NCBI GenBank assembly: GCA_014377425.1
Contig: JACMPQ010000018.1
Span: 1-64,000 of the forward strand
Origin: Microbacteriaceae bacterium
GTDB lineage: Bacteria; Actinomycetota; Actinomycetes; Actinomycetales; Microbacteriaceae
DNA length: 64,000 nucleotides
Reading direction: 5' to 3'
The notes beneath the pieces are model-generated. The model was not told the origin of the DNA and ran no database searches. It saw nothing but the letters and a program-made list of their open reading frames with translations. The translations under genes and the position numbers were made by a program. Of the stretch, positions 24,939-33,763 are shown in pieces. Positions within the stretch are counted from its first letter, which is position 1, and the number at the start of each line of letters is the position of its first letter.

Positions 24939-26705
24939 TTACTTCTTGACCCACATTGCGCCGAGGTCCGGGTAGTAGCTTGAGGCGACATCCGGGAGGA
25001 ATCCGCCGAGCTTTGACCCGTAGATGTAGTAGTTGTTCTGGTTGGCGAGGGGAACATACGCGCCATCCTTCGCCGCCATGTCATCTGCCTGGTTGAGCAG
25101 CTTCTCCTGGGTTGCAACATCGGTCGAGGCGTTAGCCTGCTTGATCAGCGAGTCAACTCCCGAGTTCTTGTAGAACCCGTAGTTGAAGCCGACGCCGAAG
25201 GTTGAACCGGCGGGGTTCGACTGGAGGATTGGCGGCACGACCGCGAACAGCGACGGCCAGTCAGCAGCCCATCCGGCGTAGAAAACGTCGAACGGCTTCG
25301 GGTCAGAACCGACCTGAGCGTAGTAGCCCGGCTTTGCGCTGGTGGCGATCGGAACGAGAGTGACCTTGAACCCAGCTTTCTCCCAGCCCTGCTGCAGTGT
25401 TGCTGCAACCTGTTCAATCACCGTTGATGAATCCGCGAACGCAAAGCGGATGGTCGGGGTTTTACCGTTAAGCAGCTTCTTTGCGGCGGCAGTGTCCCCG
25501 CCAGCTGGAAGCTTTGAAAGCGAGTTCTGCTGAAAGCCCGGGATAGCGCCAGCGACGATTGTCGACGTCGCGTCGCCCCACTTGCTGCCACCGTTTGCCT
25601 TGATCACGCCGGCCTTGTCGGTTGACGCGATGAGGGCATTCCTGACATTGGGATCAGTCAGAGTGTTCGAGTTGATCTCTAGGAATCGCGTATAGGGCGA
25701 CGTGCTCGTTTCGACGCGGGTCGGGTCAACTGCAGCGATCTCCGAGAACTTGTCCGACGGGATGTTGTTCGGCGTGAAGGCAGACTGATCTGCATTTCCG
25801 TCGGCGATCAAACGCGCGGTGACAGTCTCTGTGGTGTCAACGAACGAGAACTTGATCGTGTCTGGATACGCTCCGCGAACGGAGAGGCTGTCTGACGATG
25901 CCGAGTACTCAGGGTTGCGAACAAAAGTGCCGCCACTCTGGGCGTCGAAAGTCGCGCCCTCGAGCTTGTACGGTCCGTTTGAGTTCACCGTGAACAGGTT
26001 GGCGACGCCCTTATCGAAGGACTTCTGGTACGGGTCCGTCGTGAACAACGCCGCTGCTGCACTGGGGAAGTCCGCCCAGGACTTTTCGAAGTGATAGGTA
26101 ATGGTGTCACCCGAGCAGGACGCTGCCTTATCGAAGTGGTCCTGCGCCTCCGGCGTGCCGGTTAGTGGCCCGGCGTATTTGGTTGACAGGTCATAGGTCG
26201 GGGCGCTCGGGTCGATGAGGTTGTAGCCACCATCGCCGAAGTAGGTGAGGCCGACGCCGCCACCCGCTGCGACCAGAGAAGAGTCGAAGCTGCGAGACAG
26301 ACCGTACTGGAGGTCGGCGCAGGTGATCGCCTTGCCGTCCTGCCACTTAAGACCGCTTTTAAGCGTATACGTCCAGGTCTTACCCTTGTCCTTTGTGGTG
26401 CCAGTATCGGTGGCGAGGTCCGCAACCGGCTTCGGGCTCTTGTCCTTCGTGATCGGCAGCGCGGTGAGACCGCGGTACACGATGCGACGGAGTCCGGCGA
26501 TCTCGTTACCGAGGTATACGCCAACCGGGTCAGTACCCGCGAAGGCTCCTGATACGTCAAGCCAGGTGACGGTGCCACCCTTGACTGCGGTGCTCGAGGC
26601 TGAGCTCGCGGTGGTGGGACTGCTGCTGGTGCAGCCCGTGATAGCTACGGCAAAGACGCCAATTACGGCGACTACCGTTGTTCGTGACAACCACTTTCTT
26701 GTCAT
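24939..26705 (-). CDS. Peptide ABC transporter substrate-binding lipoprotein (SBP_bac_5)
   Basis: A 588-residue extracellular binding protein of the OppA/DppA family. The lipobox AITGC (Cys25) marks lipid anchoring. The mature protein begins with a ~20-residue Ser/Thr/Ala spacer followed by GGTVTWLDVSGAFAGTDP and the family segment KDKGKTWTYTLKSGLKWQDG. A pair of Trp residues near the C-terminal lobe (YAGWAADWPSLFAV) matches the usual ligand-binding region. Its place inside a complete dpp-like operon supports peptide uptake; ligand length cannot be judged. Confidence 0.93.
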   Translation of the reverse strand: MTRKWLSRTTVVAVIGVFAVAITGCTSSSPTTASSASSTAVKGGTVTWLDVSGAFAGTDPVGVYLGNEIAGLRRIVYRGLTALPITKDKSPKPVADLATDTGTTKDKGKTWTYTLKSGLKWQDGKAITCADLQYGLSRSFDSSLVAAGGGVGLTYFGDGGYNLIDPSAPTYDLSTKYAGPLTGTPEAQDHFDKAASCSGDTITYHFEKSWADFPSAAAALFTTDPYQKSFDKGVANLFTVNSNGPYKLEGATFDAQSGGTFVRNPEYSASSDSLSVRGAYPDTIKFSFVDTTETVTARLIADGNADQSAFTPNNIPSDKFSEIAAVDPTRVETSTSPYTRFLEINSNTLTDPNVRNALIASTDKAGVIKANGGSKWGDATSTIVAGAIPGFQQNSLSKLPAGGDTAAAKKLLNGKTPTIRFAFADSSTVIEQVAATLQQGWEKAGFKVTLVPIATSAKPGYYAQVGSDPKPFDVFYAGWAADWPSLFAVVPPILQSNPAGSTFGVGFNYGFYKNSGVDSLIKQANASTDVATQEKLLNQADDMAAKDGAYVPLANQNNYYIYGSKLGGFLPDVASSYYPDLGAMWVKK

Positions 26706-26802
26706 TGCCCGGTTCTCCTTGGTGTTGAGATAAGACGCCGGATGGCGCCTCTATTCCGCGACGGGTCGTCGCGGAAATTGTGTTCGACCGAAGTCGATTC
26801 GC

Positions 26803-27831
26803 TCATCGATTTGTCTTCGGATCCAGTGCGTCGCGCAGTCCGTCACCCAATAAATTGAATGAAACCACGATCAGCACGAGCAAAAATGCGGGAACGATGA
26901 AGTAAAGAAAATCGCCTTGCGCGTACTGGAGGGACGACTTGAGAATGTTGCCCAGGGTCGGAGTGGGCGGATTGATCGACACTCCGAGGTAGGACAGCGC
27001 AGCCTCTGCCGAGACATAGGCGGGGAGGATGAGCGTAAATTGCACGAGGATCGGCGCCCAGAGATTGGGCAGCACCTCGGTGAAATACAGCCGAGTACGG
27101 CTCGCCCCGAGCAGCCGGGCCGCGTCGATGAACTCACGTTCGCGAAGGCTGAGCACCTGCCCGCGAACAACTCGGGTCACCGACGGCCAACCGAACACGG
27201 CCAGCACAACGATGACGTAGGTCGCCTGAGCCGGGTCGCCAGCAGGTATTTTCAACGTTCCGGTCAAGACCCCGACAACGACGCCAGACAGGGCGAGCAG
27301 CATCAGCGTCTGGGGGAAGCTCAACACGAGGTCGACAAGCCGACCGATGAGGGTGTCGGCCCAACTCCGGCTCATGCCCGCGATGATGCCGAGGATTACA
27401 CCAATGACAACCGTGAGTACGGCCGCGACGGACGAAATGAAGAGCGAGATTGCGAGACCGTATCCGACACGACTCAGGGTGTCGCGACCGATGCCAGGCT
27501 CGACGCCGAGTGGATGCGCCCAGCTCACACCGGTTCCGCCGGTCGGCAGGCTCTCACTGTCGATGAGGTCGCTGTGAGCCGTGTACGGGTCGAGCACATG
27601 AGCGGCGACCAATATCGGCGCGAGGATAGCGAGGATGACGTAGATGGCGACGATGATCGCGCCGATGAGAGTTTTGCGGTCAGCGCGAAAGCGAGCCCAG
27701 GCCAGGCTGGCCGGAGTCCGGCTGACAATCGCACCGGAACGAGAGGGTGCCGCTCCGCGATCCGAAGCTCCAAGCTCAATCTCATTCGCGGTGACCTCGG
27801 CCATGAAACCGCCGGGAGGAAGCGAAGACAT
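26803..27831 (-). CDS. Peptide ABC transporter permease, DppC/OppC type
   Basis: A 342-residue permease. A ~45-residue cytoplasmic N-terminus precedes the DppC-type domain, which starts ARFRADRKTLIGAIIVAIYV. The EAA loop is REFIDAARLLGASRTRLYF, and the C-terminal signature is NLLGDGLRDALDPK. ATG 27831 has GAAGGAAA upstream and is preferred to the longer open frame. It is the first gene of the operon, an unusual order (C, A, B, D, F) compared with the common A, B, C, D, F arrangement. Confidence 0.92.
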   Translation of the reverse strand: MSSLPPGGFMAEVTANEIELGASDRGAAPSRSGAIVSRTPASLAWARFRADRKTLIGAIIVAIYVILAILAPILVAAHVLDPYTAHSDLIDSESLPTGGTGVSWAHPLGVEPGIGRDTLSRVGYGLAISLFISSVAAVLTVVIGVILGIIAGMSRSWADTLIGRLVDLVLSFPQTLMLLALSGVVVGVLTGTLKIPAGDPAQATYVIVVLAVFGWPSVTRVVRGQVLSLREREFIDAARLLGASRTRLYFTEVLPNLWAPILVQFTLILPAYVSAEAALSYLGVSINPPTPTLGNILKSSLQYAQGDFLYFIVPAFLLVLIVVSFNLLGDGLRDALDPKTNR

Positions 27832-28168
27832 CCGATTTCCTTCGTGTTGCCCGACTACCCCAATGTCTGCTAGCGGACTGGGTTTCGGGAGTGATATCGG
27901 ACTGAAAACCAGACCCTGATGGGGTGACTCCGTTGCCGCTAACCAAACTCTAGGTAGATCTCGTGCCAGCGCCAAATTGCGGGCGAAAAAGGGTTACGGT
28001 TCAGAAACAGCACGAGGGAATTGCTGCGAGGCTCGAAGAATTCAAGCGTCACAATGTACAGATTCAAAATTATCTTGCGTGGACGAGTAACTTTGCTGGC
28101 ACAAGCGCCCATCTCGTGGGGAACCGTCGCATATCTTTGCCGCTCACAGTGTCGTCGTGGTCGGTCGA
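27832..28168. other. Intergenic region upstream of peptide transporter operon
   Basis: About 340 bp between the GNAT gene stop and the operon's first start. No tRNA, riboswitch or recognisable operator was seen, and only short weak open frames are present. It presumably contains the operon promoter. Confidence 0.5.
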
Positions 28169-28663
28169 TTACGTCGAGAGCAGCTTGCACATTTGGATGC
28201 TTTGAGCTGTGTAGCCGAGCGACTCATAGAGCCCACGCGCCACTGCATTTGAACCGAAAACGTTGAGGCCGATCTCAGAATGGCCATCTTCGCGAGCGAT
28301 CCGTTCCGCCTCCCCCATGAGCAAACGACCCCACCCTTCACCGCGCCGCGGTTCTATCACCTCGATGTTGTAGACCCAGGCGGGCCCGACGCCATCTGGA
28401 TTCGGGCCAAGCCACAGGACCCCAACCGTCTCCCCATTGCGGTCTTCTCCGACGACGAGATGCACACCGGGCGTTTCCATTCCCACCGGCAGCAAACGTT
28501 GATGCGATTGTTCAGCAATCTGTTGCGCGAGATCGAGGGTGATCCTTCTGGCGTGGGCAACCTCACTGGCATAGTGCTGGATTGCGCTCCACTGCCAGGC
28601 GTCGAACTCTGCCTGGCTCATCGGCCGTACATGAACGACACCGTGGGATTTCGCGTTGCTCAT
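28169..28663 (-). CDS. GNAT family N-acetyltransferase
   Basis: A 164-residue GNAT-fold protein. Motif A, the acetyl-CoA pyrophosphate site, appears as VIEPRRGEGWGRLLMGEAE (R/Q-x-x-G-x-G/A pattern). It is preceded by the beta-strand segment PAWVYNIEV and followed by motif B, LNVFGSNAVARGLYESLGY, typical of acetyltransferases acting on amino groups. The substrate is unknown. It is on the same strand as the peptide transporter operon but 337 bp upstream, so it is probably a separate unit. It lies next to the tRNA-Ala end of the putative island. Confidence 0.88.
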   Translation of the reverse strand: MSNAKSHGVVHVRPMSQAEFDAWQWSAIQHYASEVAHARRITLDLAQQIAEQSHQRLLPVGMETPGVHLVVGEDRNGETVGVLWLGPNPDGVGPAWVYNIEVIEPRRGEGWGRLLMGEAERIAREDGHSEIGLNVFGSNAVARGLYESLGYTAQSIQMCKLLST

Positions 28664-28827
28664 CTGCGCCCTCCCTCTGATTACGAGTCTCGCCCTCTTC
28701 AGTGCGGGCTGATGATCAAACGTACGGCACCGGTTATCTGGAAGGGTCTTCCCAGACTTCAGTTGTCACTGACCTGCCCCATGGTTTGGTTACCTGTTTT
28801 GGTGTGAGAATCAGGCGCAAATACATC

Positions 28828-28859
28828 AGGGCAGTCGCCTTGTAGCGACTGCCCTTTTT
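28828..28859 (+). terminator. Strong orphan rho-independent terminator
   Basis: A perfect 11-bp stem AGGGCAGTCGC/GCGACTGCCCT with loop CTTGTA is followed by TTTTT on the plus strand. All neighbouring genes are on the minus strand. It therefore ends an unrecognised plus-strand transcript, perhaps a small RNA starting between about 28660 and 28800, or it is the relic of a lost gene. Confidence 0.8.
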
Positions 28860-28963
28860 CCTGCCCACAGGAGCTACGGAACACACCGCGGTTTCCGCGT
28901 TGCTTGACATGGTTTGAATGAAAACGTGACATCAAAGCGTGAATCCCGCGCAGTTCAGGAACG

Positions 28964-28997
28964 AAAAACCCCCGCAATCTCAATGATCACGGGGGTT
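28964..28997 (-). terminator. Terminator of tRNA-Ala
   Basis: On the minus strand the stem CCCCCG/CGGGGG, extended by AA/TT pairs, surrounds a 15-nt loop and is followed by TTTTT. It sits six bases past the tRNA 3' end. A diverged copy of this terminator exists at 20522-20560. Confidence 0.85.
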
Positions 28998-29002
28998 AGC
29001 TG

Positions 29003-29076
29003 TGGATCCAAGGGGATTCGAACCCCTGACCCCCTGCATGCCATGCAGGTGCGCTACCGGGCTGCGCCATGGACCC
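29003..29076 (-). tRNA. tRNA-Ala(GGC)
   Basis: A 74-nt cloverleaf: acceptor GGGTCCA/TGGATCC with one G-T pair, D-arm TGGCGCAGCCCGGTAGCGCA, anticodon stem CCTGC/GCAGG with loop ATGGCAT (anticodon GGC), T-arm CAGGGGTTCGAATCCCCT, and discriminator A. CCA is not encoded. The 3' half is duplicated 8.4 kb away, suggesting use as an integration target. Confidence 0.97.
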
Positions 29077-29187
29077 ATGCGGCCCTCTTGAATAGAAGCT
29101 CCAAGAAGGCAACTCCGCTAGATTACTACAGATTCGCCGACCGCGTTTACCGTCTTTGGATTTGAAGGCTCCAATTGTGGGTAACCA

Positions 29188-29646
29188 CTATTCGGATGAG
29201 TGCTGGGGTGCGGCTTCGTTTTCAGCCTCGGCGGCATCTTCATCGCCGGTGGCATCTGACTCGGCGAAGCTGGACACCAGCGGATAATTCGGCAGATTGA
29301 TCGGAATTGTCGGGCAGTCTTTCCAAAGACGCTCGAGCGAGTAGTACGCGCGATCCTCTTCGTGGAAAACATGGACGATCAGGTCGCCGAAGTCAAGCAA
29401 AATCCAGCGACCCTCCGCACGACCCTCACGACGCAGCGGCTTGAAGCCCGCCTCGATCAGCTGATCCTCAATCTCGCCGGCGATGGCCACGACGTTGCGC
29501 TCGTTGCGTCCGGTAGCAATGAGGAAGATGTCGGTCAGTGGGAGTGGGCCGGAAACATCCAGTGCCACCATTTCTTCCGCTTGCTTAGAATCGGCGGCCG
29601 AAGCGGCGCGCTGCAAGAGCGTGATGGCGTGCGAGGAGGCAGTCAT
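29188..29646 (-). CDS. rsfS: Ribosomal silencing factor RsfS
   Basis: A 152-residue protein of the RsfS/Iojap family that binds ribosomal protein L14 and blocks subunit joining in slow growth. Family motifs are present: MVALDVSGPLPLTDIFLIATG, the GRAEGRWILLDFGDLIVHVFHE core, and YYSLERLWKD. The C-terminal ~30 residues are an acidic tail (ESDATGDEDAAEAENEA). Its neighbours nadD and a membrane protein gene are upstream on the same strand, the usual actinobacterial setting. Confidence 0.96.
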   Translation of the reverse strand: MTASSHAITLLQRAASAADSKQAEEMVALDVSGPLPLTDIFLIATGRNERNVVAIAGEIEDQLIEAGFKPLRREGRAEGRWILLDFGDLIVHVFHEEDRAYYSLERLWKDCPTIPINLPNYPLVSSFAESDATGDEDAAEAENEAAPQHSSE

Positions 29647-29691
29647 GTGGGTCCTAACGGGAGTAATGAGTGAGTGCGCAATGCCACGTGG

Positions 29692-31482
29692 CTAGCGCAC
29701 CTGAAAAACAACGCTGGCGATAGCAACGCCAAGCGCTACGAGCGCGACACAACCGAACACGATGCTAAGAATGAGCGGTAGTCGAGACTTCTGTGGGCCG
29801 GGAGCTTCAATTACCCCGCGGGTGGAATTGTGACTGCTCACGGCCCGAATGGCACGCACCGGGGCTGAGCCCGAGGCGAAGTCATCCCGATCTGCGTCGT
29901 CAATCAGCGCATCGACGTTGGGATGATCAAAAAGTACCGGATGCGCCCCGGTTGACCCAAAGGAACGGGGAAGGTCAATCGAGCCTGTGAACATAACCTC
30001 GCCGGTGTTGGTCAGCGACGAGGCCAGTAGCTGATCTCCCGATTCGGGTATCGAGGGTAAAACCAGGGCGTGGGTCGTGATTACCCCGGTCGACACCCCG
30101 ACGCTGCGTGCCACGATCATTTCGAGCCCCTGGTTCGCGTCTTCCAGCGCGGCCATCGTGGTCCAGTGAACGTAGGGGTTACTGCGGACCGCCGGTTCCG
30201 TCGTGCTCTCCGGGGTTGATCCCGACGCCTCGCCCGGTAGCACGAAGATAGGTTCTTCCCCCGCATCGCGGGGTTCAGACTCGAGGTCAGTCTCGGGCAG
30301 AGTCTCGGGCTCTTGCTCCGTCTCTGGCTCTTGCTCTTGCTCCGGCTCTTGCTCCGCCTCCGGCTCTTGCTGCGGCTCTTGCTCTTGCTCCGGCTCTGGC
30401 TCTGGCTCTTGCTCCGGCTCCGGCTCGAGCTCGACCAGCTCCGCAACGATTAACTCTGTGGCCCCGTCATCCGATTGCGGATCAATGGTGATGATCAGCT
30501 CGTGACCGGGGGCGCTATCAGACCCGACGTGGAGCTCCCCATCAGGTTCGGATAGCAAGGCCGAATTCGCACCCTCTGAGCCAACATTTTCTAAGTCTGC
30601 TAGCGCTGCAGCTGCAGCTGCAGCTGCAGTACGGGAGGCTCGCGACCCCTTTCGCTGACGAACTTTGGGCTCGATCAGGGCCGGAATAGTTTCAGCGGAG
30701 TCCAGGAGTTCGGAAGACGAGTCGGTCGCCGTCAAACCGTCGTCGACCGCCCCGGTCCCACTTCCTGCTGACACCGGGTCAATAATCTGATCGGTGCCGT
30801 CCGACAGAAAATCCATAGACCTAACGACCGGCTGAACGGTGCCGTCGACCGTCTCGGCTTGGGCCAACTCCCGCAGCCGACGAAGTTCTCGCCGGGTGGG
30901 CGCAACAGCATCGGGCCCTGCCGCGGCTGAGGTCAGCGGCATTGCCTCAAGTGGCGCTTCAGCTTGATCTTGAGGTGACGAAACGGCCTCGTGGAAAAGA
31001 GCCACTTGAGGCGACCCCGGCGAAGGGGCGTCGTCAAGCTGGCCGAAACTGTTGGTCACCGCAACGTTCTCGGGAGGGATAAACGACTCGGGGGGGGTGA
31101 ACGATGAGCGGCGCCGGCCAGTCACGTGCTGTTCGCGACCGGCAAGGGGCTCGGTGCCTGACGATTCCGTCATCGATGGCGAGGAACCTGAGGGACCGGT
31201 AGCTGATGGTTGAGCGACTAGAGGTTCAGTGCCTGAGGGTGCGGTGCCATCAACAGGGGCCGCGGCACGACGGCGTCCGCGCGACGGCAAAACTTTGGGC
31301 TCCAGGGAACTGTCGCCGGTGGTGGCTAGTAATGCTTCGAGTGTGGCGGGTACCGCGAGCGAAGGTTCAGTGTCGGTGAGCAGGTCGACATCCGCCTCGT
31401 CTGAGCGCACGGCATAGCCGCTACGGGCGTTGAGGCGAGCCTGTCGTCGGCTGATGGCTGGCTGATCGGGCCAAACTGTCAT
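29692..31482 (-). CDS. Large acidic, repeat-rich protein with one C-terminal membrane helix
   Basis: A 596-residue protein that I do not recognise as an enzyme. The N-terminus [20 protein letters not shown] is basic, the bulk is low-complexity, and a single membrane helix lies at the C-terminus ([19 protein letters not shown]). Central segments include an (E-P/E-Q)n run encoded at about 30295-30430 and an eight-alanine run encoded by repeated GCTGCA at about 30604-30630. A more ordered segment before the helix ([25 protein letters not shown]) may be the conserved part. ATG 31482 overlaps the nadD stop (ATGA). An N-out or tail-anchored topology with a large cytoplasmic domain is likely. Function unknown. 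Confidence 0.7.
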   Translation of the reverse strand: MTVWPDQPAISRRQARLNARSGYAVRSDEADVDLLTDTEPSLAVPATLEALLATTGDSSLEPKVLPSRGRRRAAAPVDGTAPSGTEPLVAQPSATGPSGSSPSMTESSGTEPLAGREQHVTGRRRSSFTPPESFIPPENVAVTNSFGQLDDAPSPGSPQVALFHEAVSSPQDQAEAPLEAMPLTSAAAGPDAVAPTRRELRRLRELAQAETVDGTVQPVVRSMDFLSDGTDQIIDPVSAGSGTGAVDDGLTATDSSSELLDSAETIPALIEPKVRQRKGSRASRTAAAAAAAALADLENVGSEGANSALLSEPDGELHVGSDSAPGHELIITIDPQSDDGATELIVAELVELEPEPEQEPEPEPEQEQEPQQEPEAEQEPEQEQEPETEQEPETLPETDLESEPRDAGEEPIFVLPGEASGSTPESTTEPAVRSNPYVHWTTMAALEDANQGLEMIVARSVGVSTGVITTHALVLPSIPESGDQLLASSLTNTGEVMFTGSIDLPRSFGSTGAHPVLFDHPNVDALIDDADRDDFASGSAPVRAIRAVSSHNSTRGVIEAPGPQKSRLPLILSIVFGCVALVALGVAIASVVFQVR

Positions 31483-32090
31483 GTCGTACTCCGATACAGG
31501 TGGTGTTTGGAGATGTACTGAACAACACCGTCTGGGACCAAATACCACACTGGAAATCCCCGGCTGACGCGGCTTCGGCAATCGGTAGACGAGATCGCCA
31601 GCGCAGGAACCTCGAGCAAGCTTACGTCGTGCCGGGGTAATCCGGAAACAGAGAGCGGGTGGCCGGGTCGCGAAACGGCGACAAAGTGGGCCAACTGAAA
31701 GAGCTCGCGAGCTTCCTTCCAGTTGAGGATTTGCGCGACCGCGTCGGCCCCGGAGATGAAGAACAGCTCAGCATCCGGTCGGATTCTTCTGAGATCGCGC
31801 AGGGTATCAATCGTGTAGGTCGGACCGTTTCGGTCGATATCGACCCGACTCACCGTAAACATAGGGTTCGCTGCCGTTGCAATGACCGTCATGAGATAGC
31901 GGTGCTCACTGTTGGTTACATCTTGCTTTTGGTACGGCTGACCGGTGGGAACGAAAATGACCTCGTCCAGGCCGAGTGAACTTGCGACCTCGCTCGCGGC
32001 GACAAGGTGGCCGTTGTGAATCGGGTCAAAGGTGCCACCCATCACCCCGACGCGATGACGCGGCAGGGCTGAGTCGACCATCGGTCCCAA
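31479..32090 (-). CDS. nadD: Nicotinate-nucleotide adenylyltransferase
   Basis: A 203-residue nucleotidyltransferase that forms deamido-NAD from nicotinate mononucleotide and ATP. The HxGH-type motif is in [17 protein letters not shown], the substrate segment in [10 protein letters not shown], and the late motif [10 protein letters not shown] matches the family's ISSTxIR. The start may be 32090 or the internal ATG four codons later. The gene overlaps the downstream acidic membrane protein gene by 4 bp and follows a small membrane protein gene by 6 bp. Confidence 0.95.
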   Translation of the reverse strand: MGPMVDSALPRHRVGVMGGTFDPIHNGHLVAASEVASSLGLDEVIFVPTGQPYQKQDVTNSEHRYLMTVIATAANPMFTVSRVDIDRNGPTYTIDTLRDLRRIRPDAELFFISGADAVAQILNWKEARELFQLAHFVAVSRPGHPLSVSGLPRHDVSLLEVPALAISSTDCRSRVSRGFPVWYLVPDGVVQYISKHHLYRSTT

Positions 32091-32096
32091 CGGTAT

Positions 32097-32300
32097 TTAG
32101 TGGTGGTCGGTGCCGGATGCGGTGTCGTGCCCCGACGACCCAGAGGTCTTATGACTGTGGCGGTTGGCAACATCCCGAAAGCTCCAGATAACGAAGCCAA
32201 GCGCCACAAAAATCGACGCCGCGATCAACGCAAAGACGATCGGGGGAAACGGGAGCAACGGAGCCGCTGCCTCGGCAAAAATAATCGTCTGAACTAGCAA
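32097..32300 (-). CDS. Small single-pass membrane protein
   Basis: A 67-residue protein with one hydrophobic helix (about residues 12-40, including FPPIVFALIAASIFVALGF) and a His/Ser/Asp-rich cytoplasmic tail (HSHKTSGSSGHD... ending TDHH). It is not recognised beyond this. It lies between proA and nadD on the same strand, 6 bp before nadD, suggesting cotranscription. The His-rich tail could bind metal, but this is speculative. Confidence 0.65.
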   Translation of the reverse strand: MLVQTIIFAEAAAPLLPFPPIVFALIAASIFVALGFVIWSFRDVANRHSHKTSGSSGHDTASGTDHH

Positions 32301-32404
32301 TGTAACTCTCCGTTCGGTGACCGTGGGGCCGCACAGATCAGCGTACCCGTCAGAGCGGTCACTTCAGGGCAGCACGGCCCTGCCACCGGTAACCGGGCGG
32401 GGCT

Positions 32405-33673
32405 TTAGGCGCGAACCTGACCAGAACCGCGCACAATCCATTTGGTGCTGGTGAGTTCATTGAGTCCCATCGGACCACGCGCATGCAGTTTTTGAGTAGA
32501 AATACCCACCTCGGCGCCGAAACCAAACTCGCCACCGTCGGTGAACCGCGGTGAAGCGTTCACCATCACCACGGCAGAATCAACCTGAGCAAGAAAACGC
32601 TCGGCCTGCGTCACGCTGTTGGTAATGATCGACTCCGTGTGATGGGTGGAGTAAGTGCGAATGTGTTCGATTGCGGTATCCAGGTCATCGACCACGCGAA
32701 CCGCAAGATCGAGCGACATGTACTCGGTCTGCCAATCTAATTCGGTGGCCGCTACGGCAGCCGGGAACAGTGCGCGGGTGCGTTCGTCTCCATGGATTAC
32801 GACTCCGGATGCCTGCAGCGCCGCCAACACCTTAGGCAGCAGTCTCTCCGCGGCAGCGACATGCACCAACAGTGTCTCAAGCGCGTTGCAGACACTCGGT
32901 CGCTGAACCTTCGCGTTGTGAACGATGTCGACTGCCCAGTGCAGATCGGCCGTTTCATCCAGGTAAATATGAACGATTCCGGCACCGGTCTCAATAACCG
33001 GCACCGTCGATTGAGCCACGACGGTGTTGATAAGTTCGGCACTCCCACGAGGTATTAGCACGTCGACATAGCCGCGAGCCCGCATCAACTCGCCGGCGCC
33101 GGATCGCCCAAACTCGTCGATGGTCTGCACCGCAAGCTGCGGTAGGCCGGCCGAGGAAACGGCGTCCTGCAGAAGCTCTACAAGAACGCGGTTGGTGTTG
33201 GCGGCCGCCGAGCCACCCCGGAGAATAACCGAGTTGCCGCTTTTGAGCGCGAGGGCGGCAATATCTACCGTGACATTCGGTCGTGCCTCGTAAATAACCC
33301 CGATCACGCCGAAGGGCACACGCACCTGGCTGAGCGCCAGACCGTTGGGCAGGGTTTGACCACGGATGACCGCGCCCACCGGGTCGGTGAGGGCCGCAAT
33401 CTCTCGCACGGCCGCCGCGAGTCCGGCAAGCCGGTGGTCATCGAGCCGCAGGCGATCCTGCAGAGCAACACTGACCCCATCGGCCACCGCTGCGGCGAGG
33501 TCACGGTCGTTGGCGGGAAGGATGCGATCGGCCCCGCCGGCGATTGCATCGGCGATTGTCAACAGCGCCCGGTTCTTCTGGTCGGCAGTGACGGTCGCAA
33601 GAAGCACGGCAGCGGAACGCGCGGCCGTAAATTTATCGATCAGGGTAGGAATGGTAACGGTGGCCTCAAGCAT
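32405..33673 (-). CDS. proA: Glutamate-5-semialdehyde dehydrogenase (gamma-glutamyl phosphate reductase)
   Basis: A 422-residue NADPH-dependent enzyme of the second step of proline synthesis. The ALDH-like fold is evident from the cofactor segment FGVIGVIYEARPNVTVD, the catalytic cysteine in KVQRPSVCNALETLLVH and the late segment GADVGISTQKLHARGPMGL-like EVGISTQKLHARGPMGL. ATG 33673 begins MLEATVTIPTLIDKF and gives the usual length. It follows proB after 90 bp and shares strand and pathway with it. Confidence 0.96.
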   Translation of the reverse strand: MLEATVTIPTLIDKFTAARSAAVLLATVTADQKNRALLTIADAIAGGADRILPANDRDLAAAVADGVSVALQDRLRLDDHRLAGLAAAVREIAALTDPVGAVIRGQTLPNGLALSQVRVPFGVIGVIYEARPNVTVDIAALALKSGNSVILRGGSAAANTNRVLVELLQDAVSSAGLPQLAVQTIDEFGRSGAGELMRARGYVDVLIPRGSAELINTVVAQSTVPVIETGAGIVHIYLDETADLHWAVDIVHNAKVQRPSVCNALETLLVHVAAAERLLPKVLAALQASGVVIHGDERTRALFPAAVAATELDWQTEYMSLDLAVRVVDDLDTAIEHIRTYSTHHTESIITNSVTQAERFLAQVDSAVVMVNASPRFTDGGEFGFGAEVGISTQKLHARGPMGLNELTSTKWIVRGSGQVRA

Positions 33674-33763
33674 GACTCCAATCGTATTCCGCGTGGGCCT
33701 GCCATTCGGCGCAGGAAGCGCACTCGCCGCGGGCCTGTCACGCCGCACAGGGAAGGACGAGCC

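Larger units (their letters stand above)
28664..29002. other. Gene-free stretch between GNAT gene and tRNA-Ala
   Basis: About 340 bp without a convincing gene. It holds a strong plus-strand terminator (28828-28859) that no recognised gene needs, and the terminator of tRNA-Ala (28964-28997). The part in between shows only short weak open frames. Confidence 0.55.

Noticed and set aside
28759-28983. 74-codon minus-strand frame between GNAT and tRNA-Ala
   Set aside because: It runs through both terminators and has no convincing start or composition.
30203-30505. Plus-strand frame rich in Ser/Gly/Cys
   Set aside because: It is the antisense of the E-P/E-Q repeat region of the minus-strand gene.
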